A stretch of 64,000 nucleotides of DNA, taken from assembly GCF_001421705.1 (NCBI RefSeq), contig NZ_LMKO01000002.1, positions 66,668 to 130,667 on the forward strand, read 5' to 3'. A program made the position numbers and the translations under genes. This document shows, in pieces, positions 52,947 to 61,693 of this stretch. The stretch comes from Xylophilus sp. Leaf220 (GTDB lineage Bacteria; Pseudomonadota; Gammaproteobacteria; Burkholderiales; Burkholderiaceae_C). The notes beneath the pieces are model-generated. The model was given only the letters and a program-made list of their open reading frames with translations, searched no databases and was not told where the DNA came from. How positions within the stretch are numbered: position 1 is the stretch's first letter; each line of letters opens with the position of its first letter.

Positions 52947-53270
52947 ATGCCATCCACTGCGTTTTCGTCCGTCAAGCTGCCCGGCACCCTGGTCGAGAAG
53001 GCCCGTCAGGCCGCCCAGCCCATGCGCCGCTCCGTCGCCAGCCAGATCGAGTACTGGGCGACGCTGGGGCAGGTGGTGGAACACACCGGCCTGAGCGTGC
53101 AGGAAGCCCGGGCCGCCATCGAGCAATACGAAAGGGGCGGTGCCGCAGAAGCATCGCCACCGCCGTCGGTGGATGCATTGACGGCCCGCCTGCTGGCGGC
53201 GCAAGCACGGGGTTCGCTGGCCCAGCGGGTACGCGAAGTCGTGCAGGACAACAGCGCACGCGTCGGCTGA
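52947..53270 (+). CDS. ParD-like family antitoxin
   Basis: 107 residues. The N-terminal half (SSVKLPGTLVEKARQAAQPM, RRSVASQIEYWATLGQVVE) has the ribbon-helix-helix pattern of the ParD-like/TA antidote family, giving DNA binding and dimerisation. The C-terminal half (SVDALTARLLAAQARGSLAQ) would bind the toxin. AGGAG lies 8 bases before the ATG. The toxin gene starts 8 bases after its stop. Pairing with a zeta-type rather than RelE/ParE toxin is notable. Confidence 0.82.
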   Translation: MPSTAFSSVKLPGTLVEKARQAAQPMRRSVASQIEYWATLGQVVEHTGLSVQEARAAIEQYERGGAAEASPPPSVDALTARLLAAQARGSLAQRVREVVQDNSARVG

Positions 53271-53278
53271 GCACGCCC

Positions 53279-53896
53279 ATGGCGTCGTCCAGCGGAACGT
53301 CACCCCGCTGGTTCCACCTGCTGGCCGGCCCCAACGGCGCCGGCAAGTCCAGCCTGTACCGTGCCCTGGTACGCGAGGGCATTCTGGGCTCACGGCTCGA
53401 ATTCGTGAACGCGGACCTGCACGAGCGTGATCACCTGCAGCACATCGACGATCCGCAATCGCGCTCCGAAGCCGCGCGCGCCTGGGCCGACGCGCGCCGC
53501 GCACAGTTGCTGGACGACGGTGCATCCTTCGCCAGCGAAACCGTGTTCTCGCATCCCTCCAAGATCGAACTGCTGCGGCAGGCCCGGCTCCGGGGCTACA
53601 CCGTGGCCCTGTACATCGTGGCGCTCGACGACCCTCAGCGCCTGCTGGGCCGGGTGGCGCAACGGGTGCGGGAAGGCGGCCACGACGTGCCGGCCGAGCG
53701 CATTCTGGCGCGCTACACGCGGACGATGGCGCATCTGGCCGATGCGGTGAAAGTCGCCGACGCAGCCTACCTGTACGACGCACGCGACGTGGCCGATGGC
53801 GGCCCGCGCCTGGTCGCCGTGCGGACGGTGGCGGGTGTCACCCTGGTGGATGCGCCCTTGCCGGCGTGGGCACGGACGCTGCTGGCCCTTCCCTGA
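53279..53896 (+). CDS. Zeta toxin family P-loop kinase
   Basis: 205 residues. Walker A is GPNGAGKSS (17-25); conserved Asp46 in EFVNADLHE may be the catalytic base; the zeta-type ASETVFSHPSK follows near 85-95, and an Arg-rich lid is seen around RVREGGHDVPAERILARY. Zeta toxins phosphorylate UDP-GlcNAc and block cell-wall synthesis. The protein is short for epsilon/zeta toxins (about 290) but matches chromosomal zeta-like kinases. Cotranscribed with the ParD-like antitoxin. Confidence 0.85.
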   Translation: MASSSGTSPRWFHLLAGPNGAGKSSLYRALVREGILGSRLEFVNADLHERDHLQHIDDPQSRSEAARAWADARRAQLLDDGASFASETVFSHPSKIELLRQARLRGYTVALYIVALDDPQRLLGRVAQRVREGGHDVPAERILARYTRTMAHLADAVKVADAAYLYDARDVADGGPRLVAVRTVAGVTLVDAPLPAWARTLLALP

Positions 53897-53918
53897 TCCT
53901 GCAGCGCCTGCCAGCAGC

Positions 53919-54524
53919 TCAGGGCAGCATGCGCCGCAGCACCGGCTCCTTGTCGAAGAACTGGTGCTTGAGCGCGCCCGCCACATGCAGGAAGAACAGC
54001 GCGTACAGCACATAGGCGCCAGCGCTGTGCATCCAGCCGAAGAGGTCGTGCAGCGCCTCCTTGTCGTCGGCGGCGGCCACCTTCTGCGCGACGAAGTCGA
54101 TGCGCGGCCATTCGAAGGTGCCGAACCAGTACATCGGGTGCGCCGCGGCGTCCTTCCAGGCCGAATCGTGCAGCCAGCCCGAGAGCGGCATCCACAGCAT
54201 CACGCCGTAGAGCAGCACATGCACCGCATGGGCCGACCACCGCTCCCAGCGCGGGTAGGCGGCCGGCAGCGGCGGCGCGGGGTGCGACAGGCGCCACAGC
54301 AGCCGCAGCAGCACCAGGCCGAGCACCGTCACGCCGATCGACTTGTGGGTGTCGAACACCGGGCGCACCAGTGCGTCGGGAAACCATTCCACCGTCAGCA
54401 TCAGCGCGACGTTGACCAGCATCAGCAGCGCGATCAGCCAGTGCAGGACGATGGCGACGCGGGTGTAGCGCTGCGCAGGGGCGGCAGCGGGCGCCGATGC
54501 CGGGTCGGAGGTGCGGGAGTTCAT
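53919..54524 (-). CDS. Cytochrome b561
   Basis: A 201-residue inner-membrane di-heme cytochrome with four TM helices. Heme ligands are suggested by His in RVAIVLHWLIALLMLVNVAL near residue 28, His in VFDTHKSIGVTVLGLVLLRL near 60, His in WSAHAVHVLLYGVMLWMPLS near 102, and His in LFFLHVAGALKHQFFDKEPV near 180-187. It resembles YodB/CybB-type superoxide or quinol oxidoreductases. Convergent with the zeta toxin gene; no partner protein adjacent. Confidence 0.92.
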   Translation of the reverse strand: MNSRTSDPASAPAAAPAQRYTRVAIVLHWLIALLMLVNVALMLTVEWFPDALVRPVFDTHKSIGVTVLGLVLLRLLWRLSHPAPPLPAAYPRWERWSAHAVHVLLYGVMLWMPLSGWLHDSAWKDAAAHPMYWFGTFEWPRIDFVAQKVAAADDKEALHDLFGWMHSAGAYVLYALFFLHVAGALKHQFFDKEPVLRRMLP

Positions 54525-54817
54525 GGCTCGGCAATATAGGGCCTGCGCCGCGGCTTGACGAGCCCGGCCCTGCGGGCCGCGGCATTACACGCGCTTGACA
54601 TGCGGTGGCTACGATCGGCTGCGGTGCCGGCTTGGTCGGGACGCGGCGCCGCACGGCCGCAGGGGTGCGACATCCGCCCGGCCCTGCCCTGCGTAGTGCA
54701 TGCAGGGCGTCGCGCCCCCGACCGGCCCTGTCCCGGCAGGCACCTGCACTTTCGCCGGTGCACTTCCGTTCCCGCCCTTATCCGTCCAACCGCCCTCCAC
54801 CCACGCCCAGCACCGAG

Positions 54818-56293
54818 ATGCCGTCCGATTCCTCCCTGCACGACGCCCGCCTGCGGGCCACGCCGTACCTGCCGGGTTGGCGCACGCCGCTGCCGAGCGT
54901 GCTGATCCACGGCGGGGCGCTGGTGCTGTGGGGCATCCTGTTCTGCATGGCGTTCGCGGTGGGCGGGGTGCTGGCCTGGTCGGTGGGCGTGGTGTACGTG
55001 GTCTACGACACGGTGCTGCTCGCCTTCGTCGGCTGGCGCACCTGGGACCTGCTGCGGCCGGCGGCGGCGCACGCCGATGCCGATGCCGCAGCGCCGGCCG
55101 CGGTGCGCACCAGCGTCTGCGTGCTGGTCGCCGCGCACAACGAGGCCGGCGCCCTGCCGCTCACCATCGCCGCGCTGCTGGCGCAGACCGATCCGCCCGA
55201 GCAGATCATGGTGGTCGACGACGGCTCCACCGACGGCACGGCCGACCTGCTGGTGCGCCACTACGGCCTGGCCCTGCCGGCGCCCGGCACGGTGGGGCCG
55301 CCCAGCATCGCCTACCCGAGCCTGCGCTGGCTCGCCCTGCCGCACGGCGGCAAGGCCCGGGCCCTCAACGCCGCCCTGCCGCGCGCCGGAACCGACGTGG
55401 TGCTGACGGTCGACGGCGACACCCTGCTGGCGCCCACCGCGCTGGCCGCGATGCGCCAGGCCTTCGCAACCGAGCCGGGGCTGGTGGCGGCCACCGGCGT
55501 CATCGTGCCGGTGTGCGGGCCGTCGTTCTCGGGCCGGATGTTCCAGTGGTTCCAGACGTACGAGTACATCCGCAACTTCCTCTCGCGCCATGCCTGGATG
55601 CGGATGGACAGCCTGCTGCTGGTCTCGGGCGCCTTCGCCGGCTACCGCCGCAGCGCGCTGCTGGCCGTGGGCGGCTTCGACCCCGACAGCATGGTCGAGG
55701 ACTACGAGCTGACCCACCGCCTGCGCCGCCACGCGGTGGCCCACCGCCTGCCCTGGACGGTGCGGGTGCTGGGCACCGCCTGCGCCCGCACCGACGCGCC
55801 CGGCAGCATCGGCGCCTTCCTCGGCCAGCGGCGCCGCTGGTTCGGCGGCTTCCTGCAGACGCAGTGGCACTACCGCGACATGGTGGGCGACCGGCGCTAC
55901 GGCTGGTTGGGCGTGGCGATGCTGCCGGTCAAGGCCTTCGATACGCTGCAGCCGCTCTACGGTCTCACCGCGTTCTTCCTGCTGGCCTACTACCTGGCCG
56001 CGGGCCAACTGAGCCCGCTGGGCGCGGCAGCCAGCGTGATCGGCCTCAAGCTGGCGATCGACCTGGCCTTCCACCTGTGGTCGATCCGCCTCTACCGCCG
56101 CTGGGTGGGCAGCACCGCGCCGGCCAGCCTGGCGCAGGGTCTGCTGGCGGCGCTGGCCGAGCCCTTCACCTTCCAGCTGCTGCGCCATACCGGTGCCGCG
56201 TTGGGCTGGGTGTCGTTCCTCACCCGTCGGCGGCGCTGGGGGGTGCAGCGCCGGGTGGGCGTGGTGGCCGCCCGCGACCGGGATTCGGCCTGA
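54818..56293 (+). CDS. Processive glycosyltransferase family 2 (PgaC/cellulose-synthase-like)
   Basis: A 491-residue membrane glycosyltransferase. Two N-terminal TM helices (LIHGGALVLWGILFCMAFAV, WSVGVVYVVYDTVLLAFVGW) precede the GT-A core: ACVLVAAHNEAG-like start near 107, DDGSTDGTADLL near 135, TVDGDTLL (DxD) near 197, VEDYELTHRL near 295 and QRRRWFGGFLQTQW (QxxRW) near 337. C-terminal TM helices follow. It probably polymerises an N-acetylhexosamine or similar surface polysaccharide. Start at MPSDSSLHD; upstream frames are GC-rich read-through. The 293 bases before it contain TTGACA at 54595 but no good -10. Confidence 0.85.
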   Translation: MPSDSSLHDARLRATPYLPGWRTPLPSVLIHGGALVLWGILFCMAFAVGGVLAWSVGVVYVVYDTVLLAFVGWRTWDLLRPAAAHADADAAAPAAVRTSVCVLVAAHNEAGALPLTIAALLAQTDPPEQIMVVDDGSTDGTADLLVRHYGLALPAPGTVGPPSIAYPSLRWLALPHGGKARALNAALPRAGTDVVLTVDGDTLLAPTALAAMRQAFATEPGLVAATGVIVPVCGPSFSGRMFQWFQTYEYIRNFLSRHAWMRMDSLLLVSGAFAGYRRSALLAVGGFDPDSMVEDYELTHRLRRHAVAHRLPWTVRVLGTACARTDAPGSIGAFLGQRRRWFGGFLQTQWHYRDMVGDRRYGWLGVAMLPVKAFDTLQPLYGLTAFFLLAYYLAAGQLSPLGAAASVIGLKLAIDLAFHLWSIRLYRRWVGSTAPASLAQGLLAALAEPFTFQLLRHTGAALGWVSFLTRRRRWGVQRRVGVVAARDRDSA

Positions 56294-56311
56294 TCACCAG
56301 CCGTCAATAGC

Positions 56312-56376
56312 GACGAAAAGTGCCTGCGGTCGGCGATAAGCGCCGGCGACGCGCTATTGAAACAATAGCAACGGCA
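56312..56376 (-). repeat. Dispersed palindromic repeat, family R1, copy 6
   Basis: In the leftward sense it follows the mtfA-like stop by about six bases: GCTATTGTTTCAATAGC, hairpin with CGCCGGC, then GCAGGCACTTTTCG. It fills the gap between two convergent genes. Confidence 0.7.
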
Positions 56377-56381
56377 CTGCC

Positions 56382-57200
56382 TTACCAGCTCAGCGGATTC
56401 ACCCGGTAGAACCTTCCCAGCTCGCCGAACAGGGCCGGCTGCTCGGCGGCCAGCTGCTCGGGGCGCTCGAAGAAGGTCTCGCTGGCCACGGCGAAGAACT
56501 CGGCCGGGTCGGTGGCGCCGTAGGGGTCGAGCAGGGTGGGCTCGGCGCGCGCCACCTGGGCCTGCAGCAGCAGGAAGCTGGCGCCCAGCACCGCCGCCCA
56601 GCGGGCGCGGCGGGCCCGGCCGGACAGGGGCGGCGCGCCGTTGGCCCGGCCCTTTTCCTGGTCCCACTGGTGGGCGAACTCGTGCACCACCACGTTGTGG
56701 CCGTCGGCCGGATCGGCGGCGCCCGCCAGCACGTCGCTCCACGACAGGACCACCTGGCCCTCGCTCCAGGATTCGCCCGCCAGCGCGCGGCGCCGGTCCT
56801 GCACCAGGCCGCTGCCGTCGGCCTGCGCCCGGTCGACCACGAAGGCGCCGGGGTAGAGCAGGATCTGGCGCAGGTTCGGGAAGTAGTGGTCGCGCCGGTT
56901 CAGCAGCAGCAGGCAGGCCTGGGCGGCGACGGTGACCCGCATCTCGTCGGTGACCGCCAGGCCGCCGCAGCCGATGAAGGGCTTCTCGGCCAGGAACACC
57001 TGGACATGGCGCTTGAGCTGCAGCTGCAGGTCGGCCGGCAGCCGCCGGAAACCGGGCACCCGCCGCCGCAGGACGAGCCGCCACGCCTCGGGAAACGGCC
57101 GGCGCCGCAGCCGGGCACGGCGCAGCGCGGTCCACACCGGGGGCATCAGCAGGGCCGACAGGCAGGCCAGGGCCAGAAAGGAGAGCAGCATCAGGGCCAT
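56382..57200 (-). CDS. mtfA: Zinc-dependent peptidase, M90 family (MtfA-like)
   Basis: 272 residues. One N-terminal hydrophobic segment (MALMLLSFLALACLSALLMP) anchors it; the peptidase domain follows with FLAEKPFIGCGGLAVTDEMR near 69 and the gluzincin motif VVHEFAHQWDQ with HEFAH at 173-177. Downstream ATDPAEFFAVASETFFERPE carries the third zinc ligand (Glu). In E. coli MtfA inactivates the Mlc repressor and so affects glucose uptake; here a general role is likely. Start at the ATG giving the membrane anchor. Confidence 0.9.
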   Translation of the reverse strand: MALMLLSFLALACLSALLMPPVWTALRRARLRRRPFPEAWRLVLRRRVPGFRRLPADLQLQLKRHVQVFLAEKPFIGCGGLAVTDEMRVTVAAQACLLLLNRRDHYFPNLRQILLYPGAFVVDRAQADGSGLVQDRRRALAGESWSEGQVVLSWSDVLAGAADPADGHNVVVHEFAHQWDQEKGRANGAPPLSGRARRARWAAVLGASFLLLQAQVARAEPTLLDPYGATDPAEFFAVASETFFERPEQLAAEQPALFGELGRFYRVNPLSW

Positions 57201-57255
57201 GGCGCGCTTTGCGGGGTGACGAAGACCTCGTAGCTGGGTGGGTGCGGCCGGTTTT

Positions 57256-58218
57256 TCAAGCGCGGGGCGCGGCGGCACCGGCCGCCGGCCCGCCCGCCCC
57301 GGCCCAGCGGGCATGCGCGGCCAGCGCCTCCTCGTAGGTCTGCATCTGCACCCGCAGCGTGCTCTCCATGTCGCGGCCGTAGCCGCCGCCCATGGCGAAG
57401 GCCAGGGGCAGGCGGCGCTGCCAGGCCCAGTCGAACACCCGGCGGTCGCGCGCCCGCATGCCGGCATCGGTGAGGCGCAGCCGGCCCAGGCGGTCGCCCT
57501 CGTGCGGGTCGGCGCCGGCCAGGTACAGCACCAGGTCGGGCACGAAATGGTCGTCCAGCACCGCCAGCGCGGTGTCGAGCGCCTGCAGGTAGTCGCCGTC
57601 CTCGCAGCCGTCGGGCAGTTCAACGTCGAGGTCGCCCGGCTCTTTCTGGAAGGGGTAGTTGCGCGCGCCGTGCAGCGACAGGGTGAAGATGGTCGGGTCG
57701 CTGCGGCAGATCTTCGCGGTGCCGTTGCCCTGGTGCACGTCCAGGTCGATCACCGCCACCTGGCAGGCGCGGCGCCGGGTGCGGCCCCATTCGGCCTGCA
57801 CCACCCGGGCGGCGACCGCCATGTCGTTGAAGACGCAGAAGCCGCCGCCCCGGTCGGCGGTGGCGTGGTGGGTGCCACCCGCGATGTTGGCGGCCACGCC
57901 CTCCTGCCGGGCGATGCGCAGCGCGGCCAGCGTGGCGCCCACCGAGCGCCGGGCGCGGGCCGCCATCGCGGGCGACCAGGGGAATCCGATCTCGCGCTGC
58001 TGCGCGGCGGTCAGGCTGCCGTCGGCGACCGCGGCGATGTAGGCCGGCGTGTGCGCCATCGCCAGCTGTCCGGTGGTGGCCTCGGGCGCTTCCCGCAGCC
58101 GGATCGCCTCGGGCCAGGTGGCGACCAGCCGGTCGCGCAGCGCGCCGTACTTGCTCATCGGGAACCGGTGGCCGGCCGGCAGCGGCAGGACGAAATGGTC
58201 GGCGTAGTAGACGTGCAT
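57256..58218 (-). CDS. Histone deacetylase family (class II-like/acetylpolyamine amidohydrolase) protein
   Basis: A 320-residue zinc hydrolase. Active-site pattern: GGTHHAT near 114-120 (paired His117-His118), VIDLDVHQGNGT near 156-167 with zinc ligands Asp160 and His162, LAGADPHEGD near 234-242 (Asp237) and AMGGGYGRDM near the C-terminus. Bacterial members deacetylate small amides, acetylpolyamines or proteins such as acetyl-CoA synthetase (AcuC). Start MHVYYADHF is the family start. Upstream is an R1 repeat after uvrA. Confidence 0.92.
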   Translation of the reverse strand: MHVYYADHFVLPLPAGHRFPMSKYGALRDRLVATWPEAIRLREAPEATTGQLAMAHTPAYIAAVADGSLTAAQQREIGFPWSPAMAARARRSVGATLAALRIARQEGVAANIAGGTHHATADRGGGFCVFNDMAVAARVVQAEWGRTRRRACQVAVIDLDVHQGNGTAKICRSDPTIFTLSLHGARNYPFQKEPGDLDVELPDGCEDGDYLQALDTALAVLDDHFVPDLVLYLAGADPHEGDRLGRLRLTDAGMRARDRRVFDWAWQRRLPLAFAMGGGYGRDMESTLRVQMQTYEEALAAHARWAGAGGPAAGAAAPRA

Positions 58219-58257
58219 GGCGCTGTGATTGTCGTGCGGCCCCTCGGCGCCCGCTTG

Positions 58258-58321
58258 CGAATGGAATAGGCCTGCAGCCGGCGCCTTAAGCCGGCCACCA
58301 GCTATCGAAACAATAGCATCA
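58258..58321 (-). repeat. Dispersed palindromic repeat, family R1, copy 7
   Basis: Leftward: it begins with the uvrA-like TGA itself (TGATGCTATTG), then CGATAGC, a GCCGGC-TTAAGGC-GCCGGC hairpin and GCAGGCCTATTCC. It has the sense of the uvrA-like gene upstream. Confidence 0.72.
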
Positions 58322-61018
58322 GGCCTGCAGCCGCAAAGCCTCCGCCAAGTAGGGCGCGGTGCGGCTGCCCGCGGCCGCGGCCACCTGCCGCGGCGTGCCG
58401 CAGGCGACGATGCGGCCGCCCGCCTGGCCGGCGCCGGGGCCGATGTCGATCACCCAGTCGGCGGCGGCCACCACGCGCATCTCGTGCTCGACCACCACCA
58501 CCGTGTTGCCGGCCTGCACCAGCCGGTCGAGCTGCAGCAGCAGCCGGTCGACGTCGGCCGGGTGCAGGCCGGTGGTGGGCTCGTCCAGCACGTAGAGCGT
58601 GTCGCCCTTCTGGGTGCGCTGCAGCTCGGTGGCCAGCTTGATCCGCTGGGCCTCGCCGCCGCTGAGTTCGGTCGCGGGCTGCCCCAGGCGCAGGTAGCCC
58701 AGGCCGATGTCGCGCAGCACCGCCAGCGGGCGCAGCACGGCGGGCTCGTCGGCGAAGGCGTCGCAGGCGGCTTCCACCGTCAGGCCCAGCACGTCGGCGA
58801 TGGAGAGGCCGTTCCAGGCGATGCGCAGCGTCTCGGGGTTGTAGCGGGCGCCGTGGCAGGCGGGGCACGGCGCGTAGACGCTGGGCAGGAACAGCAGCTC
58901 GACGCTGACGAAGCCCTCGCCCTCGCAGGTCGGGCAGCGGCCCTTGGCCACGTTGAACGAGAAACGGCCGGCGTCGTAGCGGTGGCGCCGCGCGGCGGGC
59001 GTGGCGGCGAAGAGCTTGCGCACCGCGTCGAACAAACCGGTGTAGGTGGCGAGGTTGGAGCGCGGGGTGCGGCCGATCGGCTTCTGGTCGACCTGCACCA
59101 GCCGGCGGATGCGCTCCATGCCGCCCGCGATGCGGCCTGCCGTGCGCTCGGCGGGCGCGGCGGGGCCGCTGCCGGCGCCGGGGTCGTCGTCGCCGGCGGC
59201 GGCATCGGGCGGGCCGTCGTCGGCCGGCGCGTCCGTGCCGACCGGCTGGCCCAGGGCCGCGGCGACCAGTTCCAGCAGCGCCTGGCTGACCAGGCTGGAC
59301 TTGCCCGAGCCCGACACGCCGGTCACCGCCGTGAGGCGGCCCAGCGGGAAAGCCGCGTCCACGCCGCGCAGGTTGTGGCGGGTGACGCCTTCCAGCGTCA
59401 ACCACGCTTTCGGCTCCAGGCCGGCGCGGGGCGCCGACGTGTCGCTACCGAAAAGATAGCGCCGTGTCTGCGATTCGGCCACATCCGCCAACCCCGCCGG
59501 CGGGCCGCTGTAGAGCACGCGGCCGCCGCGCGAGCCCGCCTCGGGGCCCACGTCGACCAGCCAGTCGGCGCGGCGCATGGTGGCGATGTCGTGCTCGACC
59601 ACGAAGAGCGAATTGCCGGCCGCCTTCAGCCGCTGCAGCGCGGTCAGCAGCGCCTCGCCGTCAGCCGGGTGCAGGCCGGCCGACGGCTCGTCCAGCACGT
59701 AGACCACGCCGAAGAGCTGAGAGGCCAGCTGCGTCGCCAGCCGCAGCCGCTGCAGCTCGCCGGGCGAGAGCGTGGGCGTGGCCCGGTCGAGCGAGAGGTA
59801 CCCGAGCCCCAGGTCGGTGAGCTGCCGCACCCGGCCCAGCAGCTCGGCCGCAATGCGCTGGGCGGCGATGCGTTTCTCGGGCGAGAGGTGCGGGGTGCGG
59901 CGCACGTCGGGCGCGGCGGCATGGGAGGCGCCGCCGGCGGCCACGCGCTTGTCGGTATGCGCGCGGTGCGCGGCCTTGGAGCGGGTGCCGGCGCCTTGTG
60001 CCCGCACCGCGTCCTCGTCGGCGAATCGGCCTTCGGCGGCGGGCTGCAGCACCTCGGCCAGGGCGTCGAGCGGCATCTGCTGCAGCGCGCCGATGTCGTG
60101 GCCGCAGAAAGTGACCGACAGCGCGGCGCGCTTCAGGCGCTTGCCCTCGCACACCGGGCAGACGGTGCCGACCATGAACTGCGACACCCGCTTCTTCATC
60201 AGCGCGCTCTGGCTGGTGGCGAAGGTCTGCAGCACGTAGCGGCGGGCGCCGGTGAAGGTGCCCATGTAGCTCGGCGCCATCTTGGCCTTGACGGCGGCGC
60301 GCACCTCGGCGCGGTCGAAGCCGGCGTAGACCGGCACGGTGGGCTGCTCGTCGGTGAAGAGGATCCAGTCGCGCGTCTTCTTCGGCAGGTCCTGCCAGGG
60401 CAGGTCGACGTCGTGGCCCAGGGTGGTGAGGATGTCGCGCAGGTTCTGGCCCTGCCAGGCGGTGGGCCAGGCGGCGACGGCGCGCTCGCGGATGGTGAGC
60501 GTAGGGTCGGGCACCATCGACTGCTCGGTCACCGAGTAGATGCGGCCGAGGCCGTGGCATTCGGGGCAGGCGCCCTCGGCGGTGTTGGGGGAGAAATCCT
60601 CGGCGTAGAGCATCGGCTGCTCGGGCGGGTAGCGGCCGGCGCGGGAGTACAGCATGCGCACCAGGCTGCCGATGGTGGTGACGCTGCCGACCGAGGAGCG
60701 CGCGGTGGGCGTGCCGCGCTGCTGCTGCAGGGCGACGGCGGGCGGCAGGCCGTCGATCCGGTCGACCTGCGGCACGCCGACCTGGTCGATCAACCGCCGC
60801 GCATAGGGCGCGACCGATTCGAAATACCGGCGCTGCGCCTCGGCGTACAGCGTGCCGAAGGCGAGCGACGACTTGCCCGAGCCCGAGACGCCGGTGAACA
60901 CCACCAGCGCGTCGCGCGGGATGTCGAGGTCGACGTTCTGCAGGTTGTGCTCGCGCGCGCCGCGCACGCTGACGAAGCCGGCGCGGGGTGCGGCCGGCGG
61001 TGGCGCGGATGCGGCCAT
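58319..61018 (-). CDS. uvrA: UvrA-like ABC ATPase, UvrA2 type lacking the UvrB-binding domain
   Basis: 899 residues. Two UvrA-type ABC modules: Walker [14 protein letters not shown] near 43 and [13 protein letters not shown] near 520; signatures [15 protein letters not shown] (altered G) and [15 protein letters not shown]; Walker [16 protein letters not shown] and [15 protein letters not shown]. Zinc-finger cysteines appear in [16 protein letters not shown] and CPTCEGEG...CPACHGAR. After [19 protein letters not shown] it runs almost directly into [17 protein letters not shown], so the roughly 150-residue UvrB-binding region of canonical UvrA is absent. UvrA2 proteins are linked to tolerance of DNA-binding drugs; a role as the main repair UvrA is unlikely. 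AGGAG lies 4 bases before the ATG. Confidence 0.88.
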   Translation of the reverse strand: MAASAPPPAAPRAGFVSVRGAREHNLQNVDLDIPRDALVVFTGVSGSGKSSLAFGTLYAEAQRRYFESVAPYARRLIDQVGVPQVDRIDGLPPAVALQQQRGTPTARSSVGSVTTIGSLVRMLYSRAGRYPPEQPMLYAEDFSPNTAEGACPECHGLGRIYSVTEQSMVPDPTLTIRERAVAAWPTAWQGQNLRDILTTLGHDVDLPWQDLPKKTRDWILFTDEQPTVPVYAGFDRAEVRAAVKAKMAPSYMGTFTGARRYVLQTFATSQSALMKKRVSQFMVGTVCPVCEGKRLKRAALSVTFCGHDIGALQQMPLDALAEVLQPAAEGRFADEDAVRAQGAGTRSKAAHRAHTDKRVAAGGASHAAAPDVRRTPHLSPEKRIAAQRIAAELLGRVRQLTDLGLGYLSLDRATPTLSPGELQRLRLATQLASQLFGVVYVLDEPSAGLHPADGEALLTALQRLKAAGNSLFVVEHDIATMRRADWLVDVGPEAGSRGGRVLYSGPPAGLADVAESQTRRYLFGSDTSAPRAGLEPKAWLTLEGVTRHNLRGVDAAFPLGRLTAVTGVSGSGKSSLVSQALLELVAAALGQPVGTDAPADDGPPDAAAGDDDPGAGSGPAAPAERTAGRIAGGMERIRRLVQVDQKPIGRTPRSNLATYTGLFDAVRKLFAATPAARRHRYDAGRFSFNVAKGRCPTCEGEGFVSVELLFLPSVYAPCPACHGARYNPETLRIAWNGLSIADVLGLTVEAACDAFADEPAVLRPLAVLRDIGLGYLRLGQPATELSGGEAQRIKLATELQRTQKGDTLYVLDEPTTGLHPADVDRLLLQLDRLVQAGNTVVVVEHEMRVVAAADWVIDIGPGAGQAGGRIVACGTPRQVAAAAGSRTAPYLAEALRLQA

Positions 61019-61202
61019 GGGGTCTCCTGTGTCGGGTGGGCCGGCTACCTTCGGGCCGCGGTGCCGCCCCCCCCGGTCGGACGCGGCACGGGGCGGGTGT
61101 CGGCCAAGGCCGGACATGCCGACCGGCTGCTGCGAAGGAATCCGCGCCCATCGCAGGCGCCCGCCCCACCACGTCCAATCAAGCATCCCACAGGGATCGT
61201 GA

Positions 61203-61280
61203 CGATGGCGTGCTCTGCACAGCGACATCAAGGAGGAGGCCGCAGGCCGGGGGACAGTCGCGGAGCAGAGCACGCCATCG
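61203..61280. repeat. Perfect 16-bp inverted repeat with 46-bp spacer
   Basis: CGATGGCGTGCTCTGC (61203-61218) is the exact reverse complement of GCAGAGCACGCCATCG (61265-61280). The spacer contains AGGAGGAGG and a GGCCGCAGGCC palindrome. It lies in the 320-base gene-free stretch 61019-61338 between uvrA and ynfA. No open frame or T-run is associated, so it could be a structured RNA, a small mobile-element remnant or a protein-binding site. Confidence 0.6.
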
Positions 61281-61338
61281 GCGCGAGCCCGGACCACGGC
61301 ACCCGCCACCCGGTAAATCCCGCATCCCACCGGGCCCC

Positions 61339-61671
61339 TCACGCCTCCCGCCCCCCCACCATGATCACCGCCGCCCCGGCCACGCACAGCGCGATGCCGG
61401 CCCAGTCGGTCGCCCGCGGCGCGATGCCGTCCACCTTCCAGAGCCACAGCAAGGCCACGCCGATGTAGACGCCGCCGTATGCCGCGTACACCCGGCCGGC
61501 CGCGGCGGGATGCAGCGTCAGCAGCCAGACGAAGAGCGCCAGGCTCGCTGCGGTGGGCACCAGCAGCCAGGCGCTGCCGCCCTGCCGCAGCCACAGCCAC
61601 GGCAGGTAGCAGCCGACGATCTCGGCGAGCGCGGTGAGGACGAAGAGCAGCAGCGTCTTGGCGTATTCCAT
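61339..61671 (-). CDS. YnfA family (UPF0060) inner-membrane protein
   Basis: 110 residues with four TM helices: [58 protein letters not shown] and [19 protein letters not shown]. Conserved E-I-x-G-C-Y in helix 1 and [11 protein letters not shown] are family marks. Related in fold to small multidrug-resistance transporters; function undefined. Start at MEYAKTLLL; 22 bases after the LysR stop. Confidence 0.92.
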   Translation of the reverse strand: MEYAKTLLLFVLTALAEIVGCYLPWLWLRQGGSAWLLVPTAASLALFVWLLTLHPAAAGRVYAAYGGVYIGVALLWLWKVDGIAPRATDWAGIALCVAGAAVIMVGGREA

Positions 61672-61693
61672 CGGGCGATTGTGGGTTGGCGCC

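Noticed and set aside
54595-54600. TTGACA as a -35 box for the GT2 synthase gene
   Set aside because: The nearest -10-like hexamer (TACGAT at 54610) is only 9 bases away and nothing suitable lies at 16-18 bases, so it was not listed as a promoter.
58229-61468. 1079-residue open frame antisense to the uvrA-like gene
   Set aside because: Shadow of a coding strand with two complete ABC modules and zinc fingers.
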